From Acidimicrobiaceae bacterium (lineage in GTDB: Bacteria > Actinomycetota > Acidimicrobiia > Acidimicrobiales > Ilumatobacteraceae), in NCBI GenBank assembly GCA_020637235.1, contig JACJWG010000015.1:1-64000 (forward strand): a stretch of 64,000 nucleotides of DNA, in the 5' to 3' direction. The notes beneath the pieces were generated by a model that saw only the letters and a list, made by a program, of their open reading frames with translations, ran no database searches and was not told the DNA's origin. This document shows positions 44,976 through 53,936 of the stretch, one piece after another. A program made the position numbers and the translations under genes. Every line of letters begins with the position of its first letter. Within the stretch, counting starts at the first letter, position 1.

Positions 44976-47881
44976 GACCTGACTCCCGTGAGTTCGAGGA
45001 CAACATCGTCTTCCTCCACATCGTCGAACAGGTCGTCGTCGTCCATCGGTGGTGCAGTCGCCTTCCGGGCACGTTTGGTGATCTCGAGCGCCACGTAGGC
45101 CGATGCGATGGCGAGCACCCCGATCAGGACGATCAGGTACCGGTTGAGGCTCAGCTTCATCCCTGGCGTGGTGGGGGTCGCGGCGATGGTGGTCGACGGC
45201 GGAACGGCGTCTGCCTCCGGCGTCGTGGTCGCCGTCGTCTCGTCGACGGTCGCGGTGTTCTCGGTCGGCTCCGCGGACGTCGGTGGCGCAGACTCGACCG
45301 TGGTCTCCTCGGTCACGGCGGAGGATGAGCCGGCTGACGAGCCCGAGCTCGAGCTGCTGCCGACCGAGGTCGGGCGAGCGGAGCTCGTGCCGCCGCTCGT
45401 GCCACCGGTGGCGGAGGTCGATGTGCTGCCATTGCTCGACACCCCCTGTCGGCGCGCGTTCGTCACGCCCGGCGACGCGCCGACGACGACCGTGGTGGTG
45501 CTGGCAGCCGTGGTGGTGGTTGCCGCCGGCTCGGCCGGCACGAGCGAACTCGGGTCCTTGATCAAGGCCACCGTGGCTGATGCGTTCGTCCGGAGCGCGG
45601 CCGGAAGCGGCACATAGCCGGCCGGCAGATCCCCGAAATCGAAGCCGGGGTTTTGACCCGCGCCGGTCGCGAACTCGAGAAAGGCGGCGTACTGGCTGCG
45701 TGCAGTCGCGTCCAGTGACAGGGGCTTCACGGTTGCGTAGGTGATCATGGTCAACGGGTAGGCGCCGTCGACGAGCGCTGCGAAGTCGGGCTCGAGGACG
45801 GTGGCGACGGACTTCGGCTTCATCGCCGCCGCACCCTTGGTCAGCCCGGCGGCGTCCGGTGCGATGAACGTGCGCGCCGCACCATTGTCGCCGGCACGAC
45901 TGAGCCGCGCCGTCTGCAGTCCGAACCGTGCCGCCGAGGCGGTGTCGGTCAACGTCATGATGGCTCGCGAGCCCGGAGCCTGGGGCACGTCACGCTTCCA
46001 GACGTCGCTGGGCACGATCGCAAACGGATTGCTGACGATCTTCGCCTCGTCGTTGCCCATCCGCGTGCTCCGCGCGCCGTCGATCAAGCCCCGAGTGTTC
46101 GGCATCCAGTCGGTGCCACACAGAGGTGTGGGCGTGACCGATCCGCCCGGACCCATGTTCGGTGCCTGGTAGCAGTACGGGTCGGCCTTGGGAAACGAAT
46201 TGGGGATCGGCGAGCCGAAGGCAACACCGTTGGTGTTGGTCGAGGCGTCTGTCGAGTAGGCCGGATTGACGCGCATCCCGTACTCGTCCGGCTCGCCGGC
46301 GAGCCACCGCGCCGCCTCGGGATCGGAGAAGATCCATTCCCAGACGAGTTGTGCTGCATCGGAGGTGCCCGGCGGCAACAGCAGACCCCCGAGCAGCCTG
46401 CCGCTGGCCTGCAGCAGCTCGAACTCGGGGTTGAAGCGGAGGAAGTCGGGATCCCCGCCGAGCGCGACCGGATTTTCGGCGGCCCACTCGTAGCCGGGCG
46501 GCTGCTGATTCCCGACGGTGATCTGAGATCGATACGACTGGGTGAGCAGTTTCGCGACGATGCGCGGCGTCAGGTTGATCGCCCCCACCCGCACCCCTCG
46601 GAGAGCTTGCGCCTCCGGGGGCGCGTTCGTCTTGGGGATGCGCTCGATGTTGAAACCGATCGTGATGCCCGAGAGCGAGACCGGCGAGTACACCGCAGGG
46701 CTCTGCGCACTGCTCGATGCAGCGTTCAGCGGTCGCGACACGATCGCCATCCCCGGCCCGCCTGCCACCGACGACGAGATCTGCTGTCGAGCCGTCGCAT
46801 CGGCGATGGTCGCGAACGAGTACGGCGGCAGGTCGCCCTGTGAGCACAACGCCGGTTGCCAGCTGGCGATCGCACTGATCGCCACCTCGGAGCCGACGAT
46901 GCGCCGCTCCTCGGCACCGATCTCGCACGGCGAATCGACGGGCAAGAACTCGAGCGGGATCGCGATGCGGTTCTTCCATGCCGCCGGGGTGAGCGGCGAC
47001 GAGTACACACCGAACGAGTCCGCCTCGTCCTCGAAGTTGCCCATGCCCTCGTTCTCGTCCTCGGGCTCTCCTCTCGGCACGATCACCAGCCAGCACTTCG
47101 GCACCTTCTTCGTACCGTCGCCCACGGGCTGCACCTGCTGACCGCAGCCGAGCCCGGACGACTCACGCCCGGTGTTCACCTGGAACAGCTCGCTGCCCCG
47201 ACCGTCCGAGCCGGTTCTCGCTGCGGCGATCTCGTTGGTCTTGACGATGTCGTAGTACGGGTTGAGCCAGAAGTTGCCGCCCTGCACCGCCGGGTTGAAC
47301 GTCGGGTCGTCCTGCACCTCGATCACCTGACCGTTGACCGCTCGGAAGGGCATCCAGATGTTGCTCGTGCGTGGGTCGACGACGCCGATGTCCTTCAGCT
47401 CGTCACCGTTCGGCAGGGTGGTTTTGCTGATGATGCGGTACAGCGAGAACCCGTTCGGATACGTGGTGCCGAACACACCGCCAGGCTGGCCCGCCGTCGC
47501 TCCTTGCTGGCACTGCTCGGGCGGCGGCCCAGGGTTGGACGCGACGGTCCCGTCGTCGTCGCCCCAGCACTGGAACATCTGGAGGTAGTGCGCGCCGAAG
47601 TCACCCGGGCCTTGCCGGGTCTCGGTGCCTCCCTTCCACGACACGGACACCGCTTGGTTGGCGAGGTTCCGCGTCTGGTTGACGGTGATGGTGAGATCGT
47701 CGAACGTGCCTCGGCCCTTCACGGTGACCGCCGAGTCGGTCAGCGGGAGATCGGTGTCCGTGCCCGCAGACCCGGCGACGGGTTCGGCCGAGCTCGAGCC
47801 TCCCGGCGACAGCAGGGTGACGGCGAGCAGGACCGCGGGACCGATGAGCAGCCACGCACCTCGGATCGTGCTCCGCCTCAT
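44972..47881 (-). CDS. Large membrane-anchored PstS-like surface protein, 969 aa
   Basis: Signal peptide (LLIGPAVLLAVTLLSPGGSSSAEP), an N-terminal beta domain (VTVKGRGTFDDLTITVNQTRNLANQAVSVSWKG) and a middle region with several Cys. From about 360 a PstS-like binding module is visible: GGPGMAIVSRPLNAASSS, YSPVSLSGITIGFNI, GVRVGAINLTPRIVAKLLTQSY, and its C-terminal lobe VDGAYPLTMITYATVKPLSLDATARSQYAAFLEFATGAGQNPGF. A long Ser/Thr/Glu-rich stalk (about 760-905), one helix (YLIVLIGVLAIASAYVALEI) and an acidic cytoplasmic tail DDDDLFDDVEEDDVVLEL finish it. Far longer than ordinary PstS (about 350). Ligand unknown. ATGA overlaps link it to the genes on both sides. Confidence 0.8.
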   Translation of the reverse strand: MRRSTIRGAWLLIGPAVLLAVTLLSPGGSSSAEPVAGSAGTDTDLPLTDSAVTVKGRGTFDDLTITVNQTRNLANQAVSVSWKGGTETRQGPGDFGAHYLQMFQCWGDDDGTVASNPGPPPEQCQQGATAGQPGGVFGTTYPNGFSLYRIISKTTLPNGDELKDIGVVDPRTSNIWMPFRAVNGQVIEVQDDPTFNPAVQGGNFWLNPYYDIVKTNEIAAARTGSDGRGSELFQVNTGRESSGLGCGQQVQPVGDGTKKVPKCWLVIVPRGEPEDENEGMGNFEDEADSFGVYSSPLTPAAWKNRIAIPLEFLPVDSPCEIGAEERRIVGSEVAISAIASWQPALCSQGDLPPYSFATIADATARQQISSSVAGGPGMAIVSRPLNAASSSAQSPAVYSPVSLSGITIGFNIERIPKTNAPPEAQALRGVRVGAINLTPRIVAKLLTQSYRSQITVGNQQPPGYEWAAENPVALGGDPDFLRFNPEFELLQASGRLLGGLLLPPGTSDAAQLVWEWIFSDPEAARWLAGEPDEYGMRVNPAYSTDASTNTNGVAFGSPIPNSFPKADPYCYQAPNMGPGGSVTPTPLCGTDWMPNTRGLIDGARSTRMGNDEAKIVSNPFAIVPSDVWKRDVPQAPGSRAIMTLTDTASAARFGLQTARLSRAGDNGAARTFIAPDAAGLTKGAAAMKPKSVATVLEPDFAALVDGAYPLTMITYATVKPLSLDATARSQYAAFLEFATGAGQNPGFDFGDLPAGYVPLPAALRTNASATVALIKDPSSLVPAEPAATTTTAASTTTVVVGASPGVTNARRQGVSSNGSTSTSATGGTSGGTSSARPTSVGSSSSSGSSAGSSSAVTEETTVESAPPTSAEPTENTATVDETTATTTPEADAVPPSTTIAATPTTPGMKLSLNRYLIVLIGVLAIASAYVALEITKRARKATAPPMDDDDLFDDVEEDDVVLELTGVRS

Positions 47882-49851
47882 GTCGGATGCTCCACGGCGA
47901 AGTAGCGCCACGCCATGGCAGGGACCACGACCACCGCCATCATCAGCAGCACGATCAGCACGATCAGCGCCAGTGAGCCGTTCCAACCCGACCCGTTCCG
48001 AAGTGTCGCGGTCACCACCGGCCCAGCGGACGCGACCTGAGCTGCGTTCGCAGCCTGCTGGCCCACCTGCGCACTGGCGCCACCGCAGAGTCCTGTGTCC
48101 GGGTCGCATGTCGTCGGGTCGATCACACCGCCGGCGGTGAGCGTGGGATCGACCACGGGCGCCCCAGTGACCGCATCGACCGGTGCGCCGCTCGCGTCGA
48201 GCACCGTGTTCACCGTGGCGCCGCCAGCAGTCGGGGTCGCGCCGCCGGCAGTCGGGGTCGCACCGCCAGCAGTCGGCGTCGCACCGCCAGCAGTCGGCGT
48301 CGCACCGCCAGCAGTCGGCGTCGCACCGCCAGCAGTCGGCGTCGCACCGCCAGCAGTCGGCGTCGCACCGCCAGCAGTCGGCGTCGCGGCCCCACCGGCC
48401 GCCGGTGACGATGCTCCGCCAGCCGGATTGGCGCTGCTCGCCACCGATCCGCTTCCGGCTGCCGGCGCGGCTGCCTGTGCACTGGGGTTCACCGCTGTCG
48501 GGACGTTCGCCAACCCGGCGGTGCCGTTCGGGCACTGCAGTGGGCCCTGCTTGTCGCAGGCCTGCGGCTGTGGTGCACGTTCGGCGAGCAGGTTGCCGCC
48601 ATCGGGTGAGAACGTCGGGTTCTTGCACTGCGTGATGTCGATGTCCTGCACCTGGACCCCAGGGATCTTGCGGATCTGCTCGAAACTGGCCTCCACGAGG
48701 TTCACCGGCATCGGCGAATAGCCGAGTGATGCCGACGACTGCTGTGCCTGACACATCGCGTAGTACGCGAAGTCGCCGAGTGTTCGCCCCTTCGCCTCGT
48801 TGAACTGGCCACCGACCTTCGTCGGCAGGATCAGGTACGAGTACGACGACAGCTGGTAGCTGCGGGGATCGGTGTCGGTGTAGACGCCGGAGAGGTCCTG
48901 CGTCAGATACGTCTGCGGATTGCTCTCGTTGGTGTTGATCTTCGCCTTCAGCAACGACACGGCGACGTTCTCCGGAGTGGGCTCCACGTAGTAGCCGGCA
49001 GCGTTGAGCAGCTTCACCACCGGGAACTGAGTGCCGAGCGCGTACGAGTAGTTCACGTATCCGATCGCACCCTCGGCGAAGCTCTGGCTCACGTATTGCG
49101 ACACGCCGACATCGCCCGATTGGGAGATCATCCCGCTGATCGTCGGGTAGAACGACGTCGGGCCGCACGCCGGCGCCCGCCCCGAACGCTCGCAGAAGCT
49201 CTGCCAGACGGCTGGGTGGCGGTCGATCATCCACATCGTGAGTTGCTGTGTCGAACCGGAGCCCTCCGCTCGTACCACCGGCACGATGTTGCGCGCCGGC
49301 ATGTTCAGGCCAGGGTTGTCCGCTTGAATCGCCGGGTCGTTCCACGTCTTGATCGCGCCTGTGAAGATCTTCGCGATGTTCTCGCCCGAGAGGCGCAGGT
49401 TCGTCACCTGCGCGCCGTTGATCCGGAGGTTGTACATGAATGCTGTGCCGCCGGCGGTGATCGGCATGTACGCGTAGCTTCCGGGAGCCGGCCGCTCGGG
49501 TGCGGAGCCGTCCTCCGGTTCGAACTGGAACGGGATGTCGGATGCTGCGAAATCGACCGTGCCGTTGAGGAAGTTCTTGCGGCCGGCGGTGGAGCCCGTG
49601 GGGTTGTAGTCGATGGTGATGCCGAACTGCTGCACGTTGACACGCATTGCGTCGATGGCGTTCGCCGACCACGAGGATCCCTCGCCGGAGATGCGTTGGT
49701 ACTCCTGGGCGACGGCGGCGGGCGTCGATGCCGAAGCGACGCACAACGATGCGATCAACAGGCTCCACACACCGATCGCAGCCGACGCGAGGCTGCGCGA
49801 GCGCCGCGGCCGGACGCGGGGACCCGCCGGAGAGTCGGTCGAGGGATTCAC
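47878..49851 (-). CDS. PstS-like phosphate-binding protein with repeat stalk and membrane anchor, 657 aa
   Basis: Signal peptide (about 20-48), then a PstS domain to about 400. Phosphate-loop elements are all present: SGEGSSWSANAI, NPTGSTAGRKNF, FAASDIPF, MPITAGGTAFMYNL, LSGENIAKIFTGAIKTWNDPAI and the RxxGSGST loop in VVRAEGSGSTQQL. The C-terminal part has a low-complexity stalk with eight ATPTAGG repeats (about 490-545), Cys-bearing DPTTCDPDTGLCGG, and one helix (LALIVLIVLLMMAVVVVPAMAW) near the end, so it is membrane-anchored rather than a lipoprotein. GTG start is supported by AGAGGAAG 7 nt upstream, inside the pstA stop region. Confidence 0.87.
   Translation of the reverse strand: MNPSTDSPAGPRVRPRRSRSLASAAIGVWSLLIASLCVASASTPAAVAQEYQRISGEGSSWSANAIDAMRVNVQQFGITIDYNPTGSTAGRKNFLNGTVDFAASDIPFQFEPEDGSAPERPAPGSYAYMPITAGGTAFMYNLRINGAQVTNLRLSGENIAKIFTGAIKTWNDPAIQADNPGLNMPARNIVPVVRAEGSGSTQQLTMWMIDRHPAVWQSFCERSGRAPACGPTSFYPTISGMISQSGDVGVSQYVSQSFAEGAIGYVNYSYALGTQFPVVKLLNAAGYYVEPTPENVAVSLLKAKINTNESNPQTYLTQDLSGVYTDTDPRSYQLSSYSYLILPTKVGGQFNEAKGRTLGDFAYYAMCQAQQSSASLGYSPMPVNLVEASFEQIRKIPGVQVQDIDITQCKNPTFSPDGGNLLAERAPQPQACDKQGPLQCPNGTAGLANVPTAVNPSAQAAAPAAGSGSVASSANPAGGASSPAAGGAATPTAGGATPTAGGATPTAGGATPTAGGATPTAGGATPTAGGATPTAGGATPTAGGATVNTVLDASGAPVDAVTGAPVVDPTLTAGGVIDPTTCDPDTGLCGGASAQVGQQAANAAQVASAGPVVTATLRNGSGWNGSLALIVLIVLLMMAVVVVPAMAWRYFAVEHPT
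48221..48388. repeat. Eight 21-bp tandem repeats coding ATPTAGG
   Basis: Eight head-to-tail 21-mers (ccgccagcagtcggcgtcgca type); the first two units differ at a few third positions, the rest are nearly identical, suggesting slippage-prone copy number. Confidence 0.9.
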
Positions 49852-49855
49852 GTCG

Positions 49856-51157
49856 TCACTTCCTCTGCAAGATGGCGGGGAGACGCCCGGCTCGCTCGCC
49901 GAGCTGTGGTGCCTCGGGCACCGACTCGGGCTCGATGCGGGCGAGGTCGGCCAGCGACTGCGCCGCAGCCCGGCGAGCTTGACGCGTCGACTGGCGGCCT
50001 GCCGGCCGGCCGCCGAGCACGCGGGCGATCGTGAACAGCACGAGCACCATCACCATGAGCACCGAGGCCGCCCCGAAGCCGCGAGCGATCTGGTTCGGTT
50101 CGGGTGAGCTGACGAGTTTGAACGCCGTCACCGGCAGCGACGCCATCGGGTTGTTGGTCGGATCGAGGTTGAGCGAGGTGGCGTACCCAGAGGTCAACAG
50201 CACCGGAGCCGTCTCGCCGATGCCTCTGGCCACCCCGAGGATCACCGAGGTCGTCAGACCGGATCGTGCCGTCGGGAGGACCACGTGCCAGACGGTCCGC
50301 CACCGCGGTGCGCCGAGGGCGGCAGCAGCCTCCCGCAGGCTGCCGGGCACCAGCCGCAGCACCACGTCCGCCGAGCGGATGATGATCGGCAGCATCATGA
50401 TCGAGATCGAGATCGATGCTGCGAGACCGCTTCGTGGGAAGCCCAGCACGAGCACCCAGGTGGCGAAGATGAACAGACCTGCGACGATCGACGGCAGCGC
50501 GGTCATCGCTGTCACGATCGTGCGGACCGCATTCACCGCGCGGCTCTTGCTCTCGGTCAGGAACACCGCGCACGTGACCGCCAGCGGCACGGTGAGCACG
50601 AGGCTGATCGCTGTCATGATCAGCGTTCCGACGATCGCGTGCAGCACGCCGCCACTCGTCAACGGTTGTTCCGGACCGGTGACGCGGAGGTCCTCGGTGT
50701 AGAAGTTGAGGTGACGCAACGCGGTCCAGCCGCGCTTGAACGTGAAGAAGATCACCGAGCCGAGCGCCACGAGCGCGACGGCAGCGGCAGCCGTCAGGAG
50801 CACCGTCATCACCCGGTCGATCACTGCAGGTCGCGACTCGGTGAACGACGACATCACGGCATACGTGACGACGAAGAGGACGAACGCGGTGACTGCGAAC
50901 CCGAGACGACCGTGCAGCGGCGTGAGACGGCCGAAGATCAGCGCCGCCATGCAGATGCTGCTGAGACCGACACCAGCCAACATCTGCGCGTCGCGCTTCG
51001 AGAACGACGAGATCGATCGCGGCACCGCCACTCCGCGGGGCGGCGAGTCACGCAGAGGCAACGAGGTCCTGCGCTGCGCTCGCGCGGACGGAGCCAGGAC
51101 TGCGGCGGCGGGCGCCGGAGAGGTCTCGACCTCCCCTGACCAGACGGTGGAGGTCAT
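49856..51157 (-). CDS. pstA: PstA-type phosphate ABC permease, 433 aa
   Basis: Inner-membrane permease. About 130 N-terminal residues, including two or three extra helices (SICMAALIFGRL, FAVTAFVLFVVTYAV, VMTVLLTAAAAVALVALGSVIFF), precede the canonical core. Core: GGVLHAIVGTLIMTAISLVLTVPLAVTCAVFLTE near 168, MTALPSIVAGLFIFA near 220 and the EAA coupling loop LREAAAALGAPRWRTVWHVVLPTARSGLTTSVILGVARGIGETAPVLLTSG near 285. Average PstA is about 290 aa, so both ends are extended. ATGA overlap with pstC. Confidence 0.9.
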   Translation of the reverse strand: MTSTVWSGEVETSPAPAAAVLAPSARAQRRTSLPLRDSPPRGVAVPRSISSFSKRDAQMLAGVGLSSICMAALIFGRLTPLHGRLGFAVTAFVLFVVTYAVMSSFTESRPAVIDRVMTVLLTAAAAVALVALGSVIFFTFKRGWTALRHLNFYTEDLRVTGPEQPLTSGGVLHAIVGTLIMTAISLVLTVPLAVTCAVFLTESKSRAVNAVRTIVTAMTALPSIVAGLFIFATWVLVLGFPRSGLAASISISIMMLPIIIRSADVVLRLVPGSLREAAAALGAPRWRTVWHVVLPTARSGLTTSVILGVARGIGETAPVLLTSGYATSLNLDPTNNPMASLPVTAFKLVSSPEPNQIARGFGAASVLMVMVLVLFTIARVLGGRPAGRQSTRQARRAAAQSLADLARIEPESVPEAPQLGERAGRLPAILQRK

Positions 51158-52179
51158 GCTTCGCTGTCCGCTCCGGAACGAGAACGTGCGACGAACCACG
51201 ACGCCGTGAAGTTGACCACCAACGTGATGAGGAACAGCGACAGTCCGGCCGAGAACAGCGCTGACAGACCGAAGTCCGACGCCTCCGCATAGCGAAGCGC
51301 GATCAGCGCGGACACCGAGTTGCTCCCCGACTCGAGCACGTGGAACGAGATGTCGAACCGAGAGGAGATGATCATGTAGACCGCGATCGTCTCGCCGAGC
51401 GCCCGGCCGAGGCCGAGCATGGTGCCGCCGATGATGCCACCGCGGCCGAACGGCAAGGTGACCACTCGGATCATGCCCCACCGGGTTGCTCCAAGTGCGA
51501 ACGCACCCTCGCGCTCACCTGGCGGCACCTGCGAGAACACCTCGCGCATCACGACGCACTGGATGGGCATCACCATCATGGCGACGACGACACCGGCGAC
51601 GAACGTGGACGCCGTGTACACCGTGGCGTTCGACAGCGGATTGCCCGGGTCGGCACCATCGACCGAGAACAGCGGAATCCAGCCGAACCAGGTGTTGATC
51701 CATCGTGACAGACCGATCACCTGTCCCTGCATCAAGAACGCGCCCCAGAGGCCGTAGACCACGCTCGGCACCGCTGCCATGAGGTCGACGAGCGAGACGA
51801 GCCACGACTTGACGCGCCTCGGTGCGATCTCCACGATGAACAGCGCCGTCGCCATCGAGATCGGGAAGGCGATCGCCACTGCCACGAGCGCGATGAGCAC
51901 CGTGAAGGTGAGCACGGCCTTGATCCCGAACTCACCGCGGTCCGGCTCCCACACCGACGTGGTGAGGAACGAGAACCCGACCCTTCCGAGGGCATCGGTC
52001 GACTCGAGCGTGAGGAAGAAGCCGACCGCACCCATGATCGCGAGCACGGCAACGCCACTGAGGAACGTGACCCGCGTGAACACCTTGTCGCTGCGACCTT
52101 GCCGGCCTGCGAACGGCCGCGGTTCGGGTTCGCCCACGCGCTCCTGGGGCGGCAGGACGGTGCGGAGTTCGGCGGTCAT
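51154..52179 (-). CDS. pstC: PstC-type phosphate ABC permease, 341 aa
   Basis: Inner-membrane permease partner of PstA. Helices start at about 32 (LSGVAVLAIMGAVGFFLTLEST); core segments are FGIKAVLTFTVLIALVAVAIAFPISMATALFIVEIAPRR split by the usual loop, VDLMAAVPSVVYGLWGAF near 130, and the EAA loop REGAFALGATRWGMIRVVTLPFGRGGIIGGTMLGLGRALGETIAVYMI near 235 (with PxGER before it). Length and order fit PstC. Its ATG overlaps the coiled-coil gene stop (ATGA), placing it inside the same long operon. With PstA, PstB and the PstS-like proteins it makes a complete importer, though not in the usual pstSCAB order. Confidence 0.92.
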   Translation of the reverse strand: MTAELRTVLPPQERVGEPEPRPFAGRQGRSDKVFTRVTFLSGVAVLAIMGAVGFFLTLESTDALGRVGFSFLTTSVWEPDRGEFGIKAVLTFTVLIALVAVAIAFPISMATALFIVEIAPRRVKSWLVSLVDLMAAVPSVVYGLWGAFLMQGQVIGLSRWINTWFGWIPLFSVDGADPGNPLSNATVYTASTFVAGVVVAMMVMPIQCVVMREVFSQVPPGEREGAFALGATRWGMIRVVTLPFGRGGIIGGTMLGLGRALGETIAVYMIISSRFDISFHVLESGSNSVSALIALRYAEASDFGLSALFSAGLSLFLITLVVNFTASWFVARSRSGADSEA

Positions 52180-53432
52180 GCCAGCCACGCCGCCAGCACC
52201 ACGAGCACGATCGCGGTGGTGAGCCCGAGCAGGAGGACGTCGAGGTGGCGGGCATTGGCCCAGAAGCCGCTCTTCACCGGCACTGCCGGCGCGGTCTGGA
52301 CGACCACCTGCTGCGGCACGGCCGGACCGCGCTCGCCGATCACCGCCGACACGACGGTGGCGACCGCGCGGGCGAACACCTCGGGATCGTTCATCGGCAC
52401 CGCACCCATCGCCGGCGGCGGCACCGGGGCGGCGGGCGTCTCGCGCCGATCGGCCGGCGCCCACGGCGAGCGCCGCTCGGCAGTGGTCTCATCGGCGGAT
52501 CCCAGGATCACCACGGGAGCGACCGGCGACGGTGCGATCGGTGCACCACCCGGGAGCGAGTCGGGCGGCGGGGTGCCGAGCACGATCGCTCGCTCGGGTG
52601 CGGGCGCAGCCGCCGCGCGACGCACCTCCTCGGCCCGACGCACCATGTCGGAACGGCGCACCGTCTCGGCCCGATCGTGCTCCTCGGCCCGACGCAGTTC
52701 GTCGACCCGACGCTGTTCCTCGGCCCGACGCATCTCCTCAGCGCGACGCATCTCCTCGACCCGACGCATCTCCTCAGCGCGACGCATCTCCTCGACCCGA
52801 CGCATCTCCTCAGCGCGACGCATCTCCTCGACGCGACGCGACTCCTCAGCGCGACGCGACTCCTCGGCCCGCTGGAGATCTTCGGCCCGCTGGAGTTCCT
52901 CGGCCTCACGGGCGGCCTCGGCTCGGCGCATCTCCTCGAAGCGACGCTCTTCGTCGAGCCGACGCTGCTGCTCGGCGAGTGCCCGCTCGGCCGCCATGCG
53001 GGCCTCACGCGCCCGCTCCTCGGCGGCGCGACGCTCGTCCTCGAGACGCGCCCATTCGGCCAGCCGCTGCTCCTCGGCTACGCGCGCTCGCTCGGCGGCC
53101 TCGGCCTCCTCCGCCACCCGCTGCTGCTCGCGGCGCACCACCTGCTCGGCCTGCTCGACGATCGCGTCGGCCTGTGCGCGCGCCGTGTCGACCACCGCGG
53201 CAGCGGCCGCTCGTGCGGCATCGAGCTCGGCGTCCATCTCCTGGCGGCGCTGGTCGAGCAAGGGGCCGAGCTGTGCGACGAGCGCAGCCCGGGCCTCTTC
53301 GGGATCGGACGGCTGACCGTCCTCGGCCACCCGTACCCGGCGTTCCGCCTGACGCAGCCGCAGCTGCAGCCGCGCGAACTCGGCTCGCCGATCGGCAGTC
53401 GACGCGCCTCGACGTGAGCTGTCAGCCGACAT
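52176..53432 (-). CDS. Tail-anchored protein with hexad-repeat charged helix, 418 aa
   Basis: No family recognised. Residues about 15-265 form one very long charged helix. Its second half is built from near-perfect 6-residue units RR(A/V)EEM, coded by 18/36-bp tandem repeats at about 52700-52870; a 6-residue period is not a classic heptad and suggests a single charged helix rather than a dimeric coil. Then a Pro/Ala-rich linker with VVILGSADE, and a single C-terminal helix (LDVLLLGLTTAIVLVVLAAWLA) with nothing after it, so the protein is tail-anchored facing the cytoplasm. Overlaps pstC (ATGA) and, by 11 nt, the preceding coiled-coil gene. Confidence 0.75.
   Translation of the reverse strand: MSADSSRRGASTADRRAEFARLQLRLRQAERRVRVAEDGQPSDPEEARAALVAQLGPLLDQRRQEMDAELDAARAAAAAVVDTARAQADAIVEQAEQVVRREQQRVAEEAEAAERARVAEEQRLAEWARLEDERRAAEERAREARMAAERALAEQQRRLDEERRFEEMRRAEAAREAEELQRAEDLQRAEESRRAEESRRVEEMRRAEEMRRVEEMRRAEEMRRVEEMRRAEEMRRAEEQRRVDELRRAEEHDRAETVRRSDMVRRAEEVRRAAAAPAPERAIVLGTPPPDSLPGGAPIAPSPVAPVVILGSADETTAERRSPWAPADRRETPAAPVPPPAMGAVPMNDPEVFARAVATVVSAVIGERGPAVPQQVVVQTAPAVPVKSGFWANARHLDVLLLGLTTAIVLVVLAAWLA
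52700..52870. repeat. 18/36-bp tandem repeats coding RR(A/V)EEM
   Basis: Alternating 18-mers of the type ctcctcagcgcgacgcat and ctcctcgacccgacgcat inside the tail-anchored protein gene; boundaries approximate. Confidence 0.8.
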
Positions 53433-53910
53433 CGCCCAACCCCTGTTCGTAGGACGGACGCACTCCCGCGAGCAACGAGTCGGCGCGGCGACGGCCGTCG
53501 GCCATGATCCGCTTCGCTTCCGACTCGGCGCCGATGCGGATCGTCTCGAGGCGGCGCACGTGCTCGGCCTCCATGTCGGCCAGCTGCGTCTCGAAGGTCT
53601 CGATCACGGCGCGCAGCGCCGCATCGCGCTCCTCGGCGCGCCGCTCCGCAGCGGCGGCGCGCTGCGTCGCGTCGCGCACCTCTGCCTCCAGCGCCGCCAG
53701 ATCGGCGTCGGTCGAGGGACGTGGCCCGTCGGTCGGCGGCGGCGGGGTGGGCCCCGACACGATCGGCATCCGGTGGGTGACCTCGGCAGCCGGCGGCAAG
53801 GCCGTCGGCGGCACGGACGTCGGTGACACGGCCGGCGGTGGCGGTGGCACCATGCCGAGCAGCTCGTCCTGGCGCCGCCAGAACTCGTCGTCGAACGGTG
53901 AGCTCGTCAT
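53422..53910 (-). CDS. Small coiled-coil protein, 162 aa
   Basis: Unrecognised cytoplasmic protein. N-terminus MTSSPFDDEFWRRQDELLGMVPPPPP, a Pro-rich segment to about 65, then a helix of about 70 residues (LAALEAEVRDATQRAAAAERRAEERDAALRAVIETFETQLADMEAEHVRRL) with heptad character and a C-terminal region EAKRIMADGRRRADSLLAG reminiscent of DivIVA/Wag31-like coils, although no DivIVA N-domain is present. ATG 53910 is preferred because GGAG precedes it by 5 nt; ATG 53934 is in frame but lacks a site. Confidence 0.68.
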   Translation of the reverse strand: MTSSPFDDEFWRRQDELLGMVPPPPPAVSPTSVPPTALPPAAEVTHRMPIVSGPTPPPPTDGPRPSTDADLAALEAEVRDATQRAAAAERRAEERDAALRAVIETFETQLADMEAEHVRRLETIRIGAESEAKRIMADGRRRADSLLAGVRPSYEQGLGDVG

Positions 53911-53936
53911 GTGGACTCCGTTGGTCGACGACATGA

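Noticed and set aside
48221..48388. Tandem repeats considered as a CRISPR array
   Set aside because: Units are contiguous 21-mers without unique spacers and encode ATPTAGG in frame inside a PstS-like protein.
47882..49768. N-terminal extension of the 969-aa protein to about 1,600 residues
   Set aside because: The extension overlaps the PstS-like gene in another frame on the same strand and has no signal peptide; the ATG at 47881 has one and overlaps the previous stop as ATGA.
52700..52870. Repeat block as a mobile or satellite element
   Set aside because: In-frame 18/36-bp units encoding a charged helix; the repetition is explained by the protein.
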